Source: an uncultured Roseobacter sp. (lineage in GTDB: Bacteria; Pseudomonadota; Alphaproteobacteria; Rhodobacterales; Rhodobacteraceae). From it: 64,000 nucleotides of DNA. Shown here piece by piece: positions 32,462 to 40,522 of the stretch. Location of the stretch: NCBI GenBank assembly GCA_947501635.1, contig CANMWT010000012.1, positions 24,731 to 88,730 of the forward strand. Reading direction: 5' to 3'. Numbering within the stretch: position 1 is the first letter of the stretch; every line of letters starts with the position of its first letter. The notes under the pieces were generated by a model, which was not told the origin of the DNA, searched no databases, and saw only the letters and a program-made list of their open reading frames with translations. Position numbers and translations under genes: made by a program.

Positions 32462-33525
32462 GCAAGCGGCGAGTATTCGACATCGACTTTGACGACACCG
32501 CTGTCCCCGCGGGGACAGACCCGGCACCCGAGGCGCGGCGCGGTCCGATGGCGGCGGCCATTTCCGAGAATGCCGAAGCACTTTCTGCGCGACAGGAGGC
32601 AGAAGCCGCCATCCGCGCTGAGAATGACCGGCTCGCGCATGAGTATGTGGCGCTCAAGAAAAATGGCCAGATCGTGGGCCCTGTTGCGGTGGATGCGATC
32701 CGCGCTGAAAAGCTGATCCGCGACCGCGTGGCCGAACGGGACCCGGAACTGGACGAACTCAAGGCGTCGATCCGCGCGGTGGGTCTGTCAAACCCGATCC
32801 ACGTGGAGGAAGTCGCGGACGGCTACGAGCTTATTCAGGGCTTTCGCCGCCTCTCGGCCTATCGCGAGCTTTTGGCTGAAACCGGCGATGACACTTATGC
32901 CCGCATTCCCGCCACGCTCCAGGCGCGCGGGGCGCAACTGGACTTGCTGTACCGGCGGATGGTGGACGAAAACCTAGTGCGGCGCGATATCTCTTTCGCG
33001 GAAATGGCGCAGCTTGCCATGTCCTACGGAGACCGCACCGGGCAAAGCATGGGCTATGCGGGCGATCCGGTTGATGTGCTCTTTGCCTCTGCCGGCCGGC
33101 AAAAGCGCAGCTACATCCGCCATTTCACGCATCTTCTGCGCGCCATCGGTGACACGTTGAAACACCCCGAAGTGATCCCGCGCGCCACCGGTCTTGGGCT
33201 CTTGAAGCTGCTGGACAGCAACCCGCGCGCGGCCGGGCAGGTGCGGGCGCTGTTGCAGGCCCATCCCGACCGCGACGCGCAGGCAGAGCTTGCGTTGCTG
33301 CGGCAAGCGGTGGCCGGCGGTGTCAAGGCGCCAAAAGCGCCCAAGGCCCCGGTTGCCAAATCTTCCGCGCGGACAACCATCAAGCTGAACCGCCCCGAAG
33401 GCACGGCGCGGTGCACTGCCTCTGCCGGCAAGTTCGAAGTTTTGCTGGACCGTGATTTCGGTGCAGTTGACCCGCGCCGGCTCGAGCTGGCAGCCCGTGC
33501 GTTTCTGGATGCGCTCAAGGATTAG
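32458..33525 (+). CDS. parB: ParB partition protein
   Basis: A 355-residue ParB/Spo0J-family protein. The N-terminal domain (about residues 90-150) carries GYELIQGFRRLSAYREL, matching the conserved ParB box II (G-x-R-R), followed by a helical DNA-binding region and a C-terminal dimerisation segment. It would bind parS-like sites and stimulate ParA. The palindrome at 32503 encodes VPAGT at residues 16-20. The stop codon overlaps the stop of convergent bchO by two bases. Confidence 0.9.
   Translation: MSKRRVFDIDFDDTAVPAGTDPAPEARRGPMAAAISENAEALSARQEAEAAIRAENDRLAHEYVALKKNGQIVGPVAVDAIRAEKLIRDRVAERDPELDELKASIRAVGLSNPIHVEEVADGYELIQGFRRLSAYRELLAETGDDTYARIPATLQARGAQLDLLYRRMVDENLVRRDISFAEMAQLAMSYGDRTGQSMGYAGDPVDVLFASAGRQKRSYIRHFTHLLRAIGDTLKHPEVIPRATGLGLLKLLDSNPRAAGQVRALLQAHPDRDAQAELALLRQAVAGGVKAPKAPKAPVAKSSARTTIKLNRPEGTARCTASAGKFEVLLDRDFGAVDPRRLELAARAFLDALKD
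32503..32516. repeat. parS-like palindrome 4 (inside parB)
   Basis: An exact palindrome near the parB start, inside a symmetric 16-mer (32502-32517), read as V-P-A-G-T. Confidence 0.75.
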
Positions 33526-34385
33526 TCGTGCACGAAGTCGAGGATCAGACGCGCCACGGTCTCGGGCGCTTCCTCATGGGCCAGATGGCCCAGACCGGGC
33601 AGGTGAACAACCCGCGCATCGGGGAGTTTGCGGGCGGCTTTGTCAGAGACTTCGGGCGGCACGGTGGCGTCGTTATCGCCCACAATCAGAAGTGTCCCCG
33701 CGGGGACAGTGCCCAGATCGTGCTGCAGCCCGTCCAGAGACCAGTTCGCCATCATCATCAGCGTGGCGTCCGCGTGGTCGCGGTCACTGATGAGACGTCG
33801 GTAATACGATAGCCCTTCGGCATCAATATCAGACCCTGTACTGCGGATTAGAGCCTCAATGCGCCCCGGCGCTGCGGAGGATTGCGCAAAGACCTTCGCC
33901 GTGAAAGGCACCGCTGCCAGCAGCTTGGCAAGCACCGGAAACAACACGCCCGCAAGCCCTTTGAAATTGTCTAGAGCGGCGTTGATGCCGACGACCTTGG
34001 GGGGGTGTCCCCGCGGGGACACAAGCTGTTGCGACAATCGAAGCGCCAAAGCACCCCCGGCGGAGTGGCCGATGATCGCGGTGGGGTGCCAGCCTTCCTG
34101 CCGGCACATGCGCGTCATATCCTCCGCGGTGGCTTCCAGTCCGGAACGGTGCCGCGCGCCCAGTTGCGTGAAACCCTGACCGGGCAGATCGATGGCCACG
34201 ACATGGTACTGCACCGCGAGCAGCGGCAGCAGCATGCGAAATGAATGGGTAGAGCCGCCTGCCCCGTGCAACAGCAGCAGGGTCTCGCCCGTGCCGGTTT
34301 CTTGCACATGCCAGCGGTGCGGACGGCTGTGCACCTGCCGTGAGAGCGCCGCATGGGGCCAGTCGGCAGGGGGAGGCCAGCGCAT
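33522..34385 (-). CDS. bchO: BchO: alpha/beta hydrolase associated with magnesium chelatase
   Basis: A 287-residue alpha/beta hydrolase with nucleophile elbow GHSAGG (Ser108), acid-containing segment IVGDNDATVP near residue 235 and a terminal histidine in GLGHLAHEE. BchO follows bchI and bchD in proteobacterial PGCs and is regarded as an accessory of Mg chelation; its substrate is unknown. Two parS-like palindromes sit in frame, one giving VPAGT (227-231), the other SPRG (123-126). It lies six bases after bchD. Confidence 0.9.
   Translation of the reverse strand: MRWPPPADWPHAALSRQVHSRPHRWHVQETGTGETLLLLHGAGGSTHSFRMLLPLLAVQYHVVAIDLPGQGFTQLGARHRSGLEATAEDMTRMCRQEGWHPTAIIGHSAGGALALRLSQQLVSPRGHPPKVVGINAALDNFKGLAGVLFPVLAKLLAAVPFTAKVFAQSSAAPGRIEALIRSTGSDIDAEGLSYYRRLISDRDHADATLMMMANWSLDGLQHDLGTVPAGTLLIVGDNDATVPPEVSDKAARKLPDARVVHLPGLGHLAHEEAPETVARLILDFVHD
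33694..33707. repeat. parS-like palindrome 5 (inside bchO)
   Basis: An exact palindrome within a symmetric 16-mer (33693-33708), read on the minus strand as V-P-A-G-T. Confidence 0.75.
34007..34020. repeat. parS-like palindrome 6 (inside bchO)
   Basis: An exact palindrome within a symmetric 16-mer (34006-34021). This is the only coding copy read in another frame, as S-P-R-G. Confidence 0.75.
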
Positions 34386-34391
34386 GGGCCC

Positions 34392-36074
34392 TCAGCCCTC
34401 CAGAGCGGCGCTGACAGCCCCTGTGAGCCGCTCTGCGTCGGCGCGGGGCAGGGCGATGTAGGGCGCCTGCATGCGGGCCGCCAGGCTGCGCAGCGCGTCC
34501 TGAGGGCGGTTGGACATGTCGATCACCAGCCCCGCTATGTTCTGCGCTGTCAGCAGCCCGGCCATTTTCTCGGCATCGCTTTGCGCGGTCTGCCGGTTTG
34601 CCGTACCGTCGAGCGCGATATTGGCGCGTCCGTCGGTCAGGATGACAACCGTGGGGGAAAGCCCGCGCGCGCGGCTTTGCTCGGCCAGCAAGGCGGCCTG
34701 CTGGAGCCCTGCGGCCAGCGGTGTACCGCCCCCGCCGGGCAGGGAGGCCAGCCGCCGTTTGGTTTGCACCAGCGATCGCGTCGGCGGCAGCAAAAGCTCG
34801 GCTTCTGCGCCGCGAAAGGCAATCAGCGCCACGTGGTCGCGCGCCGCATAGGCCTGCCCCAGCAAAAGTTCGACCGCGCCCTTGGCCTCGTTCAGGCGCG
34901 ACATGGCCGCGGAGCCCGAGGCATCCACGGCAAAGATCAGCAACCGGTCGGACTGTTCCTGGTAACGCTTGAGGCGGATGTCTGCGGGTCTGATCTGCAG
35001 CCCCTGGCGCGGGGGTGTCCCCGCGGGGACAGCCGCATTGCGGAGCGGTTGCCAGGGGGCCGCCGCCCGAAGGGTGGCCACCAGATCAATACGGGCCCGA
35101 CCGTCCAGCCGCCCGGGGCGGGAGGGCAGGGGTCGTCCGCGCCGGTTGCCTTTGCGCTTCATACCCGCACCGCCGCCGGTCTGGCTGCGGGTTGTCCCCG
35201 CGGGGACAAGCCCGGCCAGCAGGTCCGCAGGCAACAGCGCTTTGACGGCGTCCACCAGCATGTCACCATCGGGCAACTCGAAGCTTTCGCTGTCTCCGGC
35301 GCCGTCGTCATCGGGGGCGTCTTCAGGCGGGGGAGGGGGGTCCTGGCTTTGGTCTTCGGGCTCTTGCGGGACACGGGTGGCGCGCTGGGGATAGACCAGC
35401 TCGGCCGCGGCATTAAGGTCGCTTTCATCTACCGCTTTACGTCCGTGCATTGCTGCATGCGCCCGGGCGGCGCGCAACGCCAATGAGGGCGCGCGCAGGC
35501 TGTCGATGCCGAAGACTGCCGCAAGGCTTGTGAGGGTTTCGATGTCGCTGCCTGAAACGGTCACATCGGCGGGCGTCAGAGGTGTCCCCGCGGGGACAGG
35601 GGGCGTATCCGAAGGCCAGCCAGCAGGCGCGCGCCCTTCCGGCGCGATGTGAAACGCCAGACGTTCGGTCAGGGCAGGGGGGGCTGCCTCATCCGGTTCG
35701 GCCCCTTCGTCAAGCGCTACGATCATATGTCCTGCGCCGCTGTCCAGTTGCTGGGCCAGTTTTGCCGCAAGATCCGGACCGCACCGTTCCGACATGGTCA
35801 GCAACGCAGTGCATCTGCTATGAAAAAATGATTTATTTTCAACTACTTGCGCGGCATTCAAGGTGGCGGCCAGATCCAGTCCGCCAAACAGCTGGTCGTC
35901 GCTGATGGTGGGGTGAATTTTGCGCGGCTGCAAGGGGGCCACCTGCGTCAGCACATGATCGCGCGCGGGGCTTGCGCGCATGCGGATCACCGCGCCGCCA
36001 AGGTCTGCATCCGGCACACAAAGCAGTCGGAGCGCGAGGGCCGCGCGGTCCCAACTGGTGGTGTCGCTGGTCAC
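34392..36074 (-). CDS. bchD: Magnesium chelatase subunit D
   Basis: A 560-residue subunit: an N-terminal degenerate AAA+ region, a Pro/acidic linker (DQSQDPPPPPEDAPDDDGAG, near residues 240-260), and a C-terminal von Willebrand A domain with the MIDAS motif DASGS near residue 380. It forms the ATP-driven motor with BchI. Three in-frame parS-like palindromes encode VPAGT at about residues 160, 290 and 349, outside the MIDAS motif. It is coupled to bchI by ATGA. Confidence 0.94.
   Translation of the reverse strand: MTSDTTSWDRAALALRLLCVPDADLGGAVIRMRASPARDHVLTQVAPLQPRKIHPTISDDQLFGGLDLAATLNAAQVVENKSFFHSRCTALLTMSERCGPDLAAKLAQQLDSGAGHMIVALDEGAEPDEAAPPALTERLAFHIAPEGRAPAGWPSDTPPVPAGTPLTPADVTVSGSDIETLTSLAAVFGIDSLRAPSLALRAARAHAAMHGRKAVDESDLNAAAELVYPQRATRVPQEPEDQSQDPPPPPEDAPDDDGAGDSESFELPDGDMLVDAVKALLPADLLAGLVPAGTTRSQTGGGAGMKRKGNRRGRPLPSRPGRLDGRARIDLVATLRAAAPWQPLRNAAVPAGTPPRQGLQIRPADIRLKRYQEQSDRLLIFAVDASGSAAMSRLNEAKGAVELLLGQAYAARDHVALIAFRGAEAELLLPPTRSLVQTKRRLASLPGGGGTPLAAGLQQAALLAEQSRARGLSPTVVILTDGRANIALDGTANRQTAQSDAEKMAGLLTAQNIAGLVIDMSNRPQDALRSLAARMQAPYIALPRADAERLTGAVSAALEG
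35017..35030. repeat. parS-like palindrome 7 (inside bchD)
   Basis: An exact palindrome, read as V-P-A-G-T at residues 349-353 of BchD. Confidence 0.75.
35194..35207. repeat. parS-like palindrome 8 (inside bchD)
   Basis: An exact palindrome, read as V-P-A-G-T at residues 290-294 of BchD. Confidence 0.75.
35584..35597. repeat. parS-like palindrome 9 (inside bchD)
   Basis: An exact palindrome, read as V-P-A-G-T at residues 160-164 of BchD. It is the last copy I find in the window. Confidence 0.75.
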
Positions 36075-37075
36075 CCCAGTACCTCATCCACGATGCGGGC
36101 GACACGGGCGCCTGATCCGGCTTCGTCCAGCGGGTCGCGGCGCAGCCGGTGGGACAGGGCAGAGGGGGCGATGTCGCGCAGGTGCGCGCGCGTCAGGGTC
36201 TTGTCGCCCCGATAGGCCGCGAGCGCGCGGGCGGTGCGCAACAGCGTCAGTTCGCCCCGCAGCCCGTCCGACCCCAGCGCGATGCATAAAGCGGCGCAGT
36301 CGTTCAGGATATCGTCGGGTGTTTTGACCTTGGGCAGGCGTTTGCGAGCTTTGAGAATGGTGTCGCGGACCTTTGCATCCTCTGCGCCATGCCGCGCCAT
36401 GAAGGCGTCGAAATCTGCTTCAAACGCGTCGCGGCGCTTGATGACTTCGACCCGTTCAGCGACGTCCGTAGGCGATTTGACCTCGACCGAGAGGCCAAAA
36501 CGATCCAAGAGCTGGGGGCGCAGTTCGCCCTCTTCGGGGTTGCCGGAGCCGACCAGCACAAAGCGGGCGGGGTGGCGGATCGAGAGGCCTTCGCGCTCGA
36601 CCACGTTTTCACCGGACTGGGCCACGTCGAGCAGCAGATCGACGATGTGATCTTCGAGCAGGTTGACCTCGTCAATGTAGAGATAGCCGCGGTTGGCGCG
36701 GGCCAGCAGCCCCGGTTCGAACGCTTTTTCGCCGCGGGTCAGGGCCCGTTCGATGTCAAGCGCGCCGACCACACGGTCTTCTGTCGCGCCAAGTGGCAGG
36801 TCTATTACCGGCGTGGGGCGTTTGACACGTTTTTTCGACCCTAATTCGGCCCAATCAGGGCATTCTGCGGTGGTTGCGGCATTCACCGGGCAGCTTTCGA
36901 CGACGGTGATTTCAGGCAGCAGGGCCGCAAGCGCGCGCACGGCTGTCGACTTGCCGGTGCCGCGGTCGCCAAAGACCAGAACGCCGCCGATGCCGGGGTC
37001 GACAGCGGTGAGGATCATGGCCTGTTTCATCTCGGTCTGGCCAACGATCGCCGAAAAAGGGAAGGGGGTCTTCAT
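36071..37075 (-). CDS. bchI: Magnesium chelatase ATPase subunit I
   Basis: A 334-residue AAA+ ATPase with Walker A GDRGTGKST near residue 36 and Walker B YIDEVNLL near residue 140, the motor of Mg chelatase. The start at 37075 (MKTPFPFSAIVGQTEMK) overlaps the crtA stop (ATGA). An in-frame extension to 37117 is rejected. The order crtA-bchI-bchD-bchO is the standard one in Rhodobacter-type clusters. Confidence 0.95.
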   Translation of the reverse strand: MKTPFPFSAIVGQTEMKQAMILTAVDPGIGGVLVFGDRGTGKSTAVRALAALLPEITVVESCPVNAATTAECPDWAELGSKKRVKRPTPVIDLPLGATEDRVVGALDIERALTRGEKAFEPGLLARANRGYLYIDEVNLLEDHIVDLLLDVAQSGENVVEREGLSIRHPARFVLVGSGNPEEGELRPQLLDRFGLSVEVKSPTDVAERVEVIKRRDAFEADFDAFMARHGAEDAKVRDTILKARKRLPKVKTPDDILNDCAALCIALGSDGLRGELTLLRTARALAAYRGDKTLTRAHLRDIAPSALSHRLRRDPLDEAGSGARVARIVDEVLG

Positions 37076-37809
37076 GCAGTCAGTTCCAATTTGTCGAGGG
37101 GGCTTGCGCCGTCCCATGAGCCGGCATCGCCCAGGATGGCGAAACGGGCGTAGAGTTCTTCGGCAAACCAGTTGCCGTCACGCACCGCGCGGATTGCATC
37201 GGCATGCGGGCCGCTGCGCCGCGCGAATGCGGCCATTTTGGATGTATCGGGCCAGATCGAGAAGGTGATCTGGTGCAGCAGGGGCATTTCGCCGATGCCG
37301 ATCTTGAACACCACATTCGGGTCGTCGTCGATCAAGCGGTTTACGTCAGGTGCCTGATCCCAGAATTTCAGGGCGCGACTGGGTTTGACGGTGGCGCGGG
37401 TCAAAGCGGCCAATGGGCCGTTTTCGGCGCGGCCGGTGGCTGCAAAGGGAGCGGTGCCCGACCATATGCCGCGTGCGGATGTGGTTTCGAGAAATACGGT
37501 CCAGTCTTCGCTGGCGGCGGAGCGGTAGCGGTTGAAAACGGATGCGTTTTCGATCTGGTTGCGGGCCGTTTCCTCGTCTTTCCAACTGCACAGAATGGCA
37601 AAGACCTGTGGTACCAGCTGGGGCGTGAAGCCTTCGTTTTTGCCCGAGCCGCAAAGCTTCCAGAAGCCGATGCCCGGCACGCGCGGCAATGACAGGCGCG
37701 CCTGTCCCATCATCCACATGGCCCACGCACGGCTGGCGCGGGTGCTCATACGGAAAAAGCTGATGGAAACAACGGGTGTTTCGGGGGGTGTTTTCGTCAT
37801 CTTGCGCAC
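37072..37809 (-). CDS. crtA: Spheroidene monooxygenase CrtA
   Basis: A 245-residue enzyme that oxidises spheroidene to spheroidenone with O2. The family segments SISFFRM, RVPGIGFWKLCGSG and FTPQLVPQVFAILCSW are present. It starts at 37809 or at the ATG at 37800. It is divergent from crtI over about 100 bp that hold three PpsR-type sites. CrtA indicates ketocarotenoid pigmentation typical of pink aerobic phototrophs. Confidence 0.93.
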   Translation of the reverse strand: MRKMTKTPPETPVVSISFFRMSTRASRAWAMWMMGQARLSLPRVPGIGFWKLCGSGKNEGFTPQLVPQVFAILCSWKDEETARNQIENASVFNRYRSAASEDWTVFLETTSARGIWSGTAPFAATGRAENGPLAALTRATVKPSRALKFWDQAPDVNRLIDDDPNVVFKIGIGEMPLLHQITFSIWPDTSKMAAFARRSGPHADAIRAVRDGNWFAEELYARFAILGDAGSWDGASPLDKLELTA

Positions 37810-37824
37810 TGGGACTCACTAGAG

Positions 37825-37842
37825 TGTCAACTAAGTCTGACA
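37825..37842. promoter_or_regulatory. PpsR-type site, crtA promoter
   Basis: TGTCAACTAAGTCTGACA is an exact TGT-N12-ACA match, 16 bp upstream of crtA in the crtA-crtI divergent region. Confidence 0.78.
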
Positions 37843-37871
37843 CTATTTGCCGCAAAATGGAAGATGACAAT

Positions 37872-37889
37872 TGTCAAGTCAACTAGACA
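37872..37889. promoter_or_regulatory. PpsR-type site, crtI promoter
   Basis: TGTCAAGTCAACTAGACA is an exact match 47 bp (start to start) from the crtA-proximal site, a helically phased tandem arrangement suited to cooperative PpsR binding. Confidence 0.78.
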
Positions 37890-37896
37890 CATCTAC

Positions 37897-37914
37897 TGTA
37901 TCCTAATGATGACA
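37897..37914. promoter_or_regulatory. Third TGT-N12-ACA, overlapping crtI start
   Basis: TGTATCCTAATGATGACA also fits the consensus and covers the crtI ATG codons at 37906 and 37909. Its less symmetric interior makes it the weakest candidate. Confidence 0.45.
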
Positions 37915-39483
37915 CGTGTTGATCCCATCGAATCTGTTGAAGCGGCGGACGCGCAGGGCGCGCGTGCGATTGTAATCGGTGCGGGGCTTGGGGGTCTGGC
38001 GGCGGCGATGCGTCTGGGCGCCAAGGGCTACCGCGTGACGGTGATTGACAAGCTGGACGTCCCCGGCGGGCGCGGATCGGCGATCTGGCAGGACGGTCAC
38101 CGCTTTGATCTGGGACCCACGATCGTGACGGTACCGCAGCTTTATCGCGCGTTGTGGGAGGCTTGCGGACGCGACTTTGACGCTGATGTGACCCTGCAGG
38201 CGCTGGACCCGTTTTACGAGATACGCTGGCCTGATGGCACCAAGTTCGTCGCACAGCAGGACACCGAAAAGCTGCGCGCCGAAGTGGCGAAACTGTCGCC
38301 CGGTGATCTGAAGGGCTTTGACAAGTTTCTGGTCGACAGTTCCAAGCGCTACTGGTTCGGTTTTGAGGATCTGGGCCGCAGGTCGATGCACAAGCTGTGG
38401 GATCTGGTCAAGGTGCTGCCGATCTTTGGCATGCTGCGCGCGGACAGATCGGTTTACGCCCATGCGGCCAGCCGCGTAAAGGACGAAAAGCTGCGCATGG
38501 CGCTGTCGTTCCATCCGTTGTTCATTGGGGGGGACCCGCTGCATGTGACGTCGATGTACATCCTTGTGGCCTATTTAGAGAAGGAATTCGGGGTTCACTA
38601 TGCCATGGGCGGTCTGGCCGGCATGGCCCAGGCGATGGCCAATGTGATCGAGGATCAGGGCGGCACGCTTTTGATGAACACCGAAGCCGACGAGATCGTG
38701 GTGCGGGACGGCGCGGTGACAGGTGTCAGGTTGCAGAACGGGTTGGAGATGGGCGCGGACGTTGTCGTGTCGAACGCAGATTCGGGGCACACCTATACCC
38801 GGCTGATGCGCAACCACCGCAAGAAACGCTGGACGGCGGCGAAGCTGAAGAAGACACGCTATTCGATGAGCCTGTTCGTGTGGTACTTCGGCACTAAAGG
38901 CACTGCCGGGATGTGGAAAGACGTGGGCCACCACACCATCCTGAACGGGCCGCGCTATACCGGATTGCTCAAGGATATTTTTATCAATGGCAAGCTTTGC
39001 GATGACATGAGCCTTTATGTGCACCGCCCGTCGGTCACTGATCCGTCGGTGGCGCCGGAAGGGGATGACACCTTTTACGTGCTCAGCCCGGTGCCGCATC
39101 TGGGTCACGACAACGGGGTCGACTGGGCCAAGGAAGAGCCCCGGTACAAGGCCAAGATGCTTAAGGTGCTGGAAGAGCAGCTGTTGCCCGGTGTGACCGA
39201 CAAGATCAGCAGCGAAGTGGTCTTTACACCCGAGACCTTCCGCGACCGGTACCTCAGCCCGCTGGGCGCGGGTTTTTCGATCGAGCCGCGCATTCTGCAA
39301 AGCGCGTGGTTTCGCCCGCATAACGTCTCGGAGGAGGCGCGTGGGCTGTACCTTGTGGGCGCGGGCACGCATCCCGGCGCTGGTGTGCCGGGGGTGATTT
39401 CAACGGCAGAAGTGCTGGGCACGCTGGTGCCCGACGCGCCGGTGACCGCCGCCGCCGCCCCGATGCGGAGGGCTGCGGAATGA
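37906..39483 (+). CDS. crtI: Phytoene desaturase CrtI
   Basis: A 525-residue FAD enzyme converting phytoene to neurosporene (three-step type in the spheroidene pathway). The FAD motif VIGAGLGGLAAAMRLGAKG is near residue 20, and the C-terminal GAGTHPGAGVPGV near 480. The start is taken at the ATG pair 37906/37909 rather than 37864, which would cover a PpsR site. It overlaps crtB by ATGA. Confidence 0.95.
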   Translation: MMTRVDPIESVEAADAQGARAIVIGAGLGGLAAAMRLGAKGYRVTVIDKLDVPGGRGSAIWQDGHRFDLGPTIVTVPQLYRALWEACGRDFDADVTLQALDPFYEIRWPDGTKFVAQQDTEKLRAEVAKLSPGDLKGFDKFLVDSSKRYWFGFEDLGRRSMHKLWDLVKVLPIFGMLRADRSVYAHAASRVKDEKLRMALSFHPLFIGGDPLHVTSMYILVAYLEKEFGVHYAMGGLAGMAQAMANVIEDQGGTLLMNTEADEIVVRDGAVTGVRLQNGLEMGADVVVSNADSGHTYTRLMRNHRKKRWTAAKLKKTRYSMSLFVWYFGTKGTAGMWKDVGHHTILNGPRYTGLLKDIFINGKLCDDMSLYVHRPSVTDPSVAPEGDDTFYVLSPVPHLGHDNGVDWAKEEPRYKAKMLKVLEEQLLPGVTDKISSEVVFTPETFRDRYLSPLGAGFSIEPRILQSAWFRPHNVSEEARGLYLVGAGTHPGAGVPGVISTAEVLGTLVPDAPVTAAAAPMRRAAE

Positions 39484-40499
39484 TCCGTCCCGACGATATG
39501 GAACACTGCCGCGAGGCGATCCGCCACGGGTCTTTGTCGTTTCATGCCGCGTCCAAGCTATTGCCGGCGCATGTGCGGGATCCGGCGCTGGCGCTTTACG
39601 CTTTTTGCCGGCTGGCGGATGACGAGGTTGACCTTAAAAAGGACAAGATAGGCTCTGTTTTGCGGCTGCGCGACCGGCTTGACCGTGTTTACGCGGGCCA
39701 GCCGAAAGACGCCCCGACTGACCGCGCCTTTGCCGCGATCGTGGATGAGTTCGAGATGCCGCGCGCCTTGCCGGACGCCTTGTTGGAAGGTCTGGCCTGG
39801 GATGCGGACGAGCGCCGCTACAAGACCCTGTCGGGGGTCAAGGATTATTCGGCGCGTGTGGCCTCGGCCGTGGGGGCGATGATGTGTGTGCTGATGCGCG
39901 TGCGGGATGCGGATGCGCTGGCGCGCGCCTGTGATCTGGGCGTGGCGATGCAGCTGACCAACATTGCGCGCGATGTCGGCGAGGATGCGCAGGAACGGCG
40001 GATCTATCTGCCGCTGGACTGGCTGGACGCGGCAGGGATCGATGTGGAGCAGTTCTTTGCCAATCCGACGCCAAGCAAGGCGGTGAGGGCCATGGTCAAG
40101 CGGCTGGTGATGGAAGCGAACCGTTTGTACATCCGCTCGGAGGCGGGGGTGGGTGCTTTGCCGGCGGCATGCCGTCCGGGCATTTACGGTGCGCGCTACA
40201 TCTATGCGGGCATTGGCGGGCAGCTGACATCGATGGGATACGATTCCATTTCGGCGCGGGCGCGGACCAACAAGTGGCAAAAGATCGGCTGGCTGGGGCA
40301 GTCCATGTTCCTGAGCGCGGCCAGCGTGGTGATGCCCAAGTCGGCGGTGCTTTATGCCAAGCCGCTGGACGAGGTGCGTTTTCTGGTTGAAGCCGCAGCG
40401 AAAGGCGCGCCGCAACCGTCGCGCAGTGATGCGCTGATTTCGGTGCTGGCGACGTTGGAAGCGCATAGTCAGGCGCGGCGCAGCGAGTTGACAGGCTAG
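39480..40499 (+). CDS. crtB: Phytoene synthase CrtB
   Basis: A 339-residue trans-isoprenyl diphosphate synthase joining two geranylgeranyl diphosphates to phytoene. The aspartate motifs are ADDEVD (near residue 43) and NIARDVGED (near 161). Directly coupled to crtI by ATGA, in the usual crtIB order. Confidence 0.95.
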   Translation: MIRPDDMEHCREAIRHGSLSFHAASKLLPAHVRDPALALYAFCRLADDEVDLKKDKIGSVLRLRDRLDRVYAGQPKDAPTDRAFAAIVDEFEMPRALPDALLEGLAWDADERRYKTLSGVKDYSARVASAVGAMMCVLMRVRDADALARACDLGVAMQLTNIARDVGEDAQERRIYLPLDWLDAAGIDVEQFFANPTPSKAVRAMVKRLVMEANRLYIRSEAGVGALPAACRPGIYGARYIYAGIGGQLTSMGYDSISARARTNKWQKIGWLGQSMFLSAASVVMPKSAVLYAKPLDEVRFLVEAAAKGAPQPSRSDALISVLATLEAHSQARRSELTG

Positions 40500-40522
40500 G
40501 GCGGACGCTCTAGCTGTCGACG

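Noticed and set aside
34353..35486. A 377-codon plus-strand frame opposite bchO-bchD
   Set aside because: It runs antisense through bchD, including the palindromes; composition is not protein-like.
30941..35597. GTCCCCGCGGGGAC palindromes as transcription terminators
   Set aside because: None is followed by a T-run, and most lie inside coding sequence in frame.
30941..35597. Palindromes as restriction or methylation signals only
   Set aside because: They contain CCGCGG, but identity extends over 14-16 bp and all copies cluster at parAB, which a short methylation signal would not explain.
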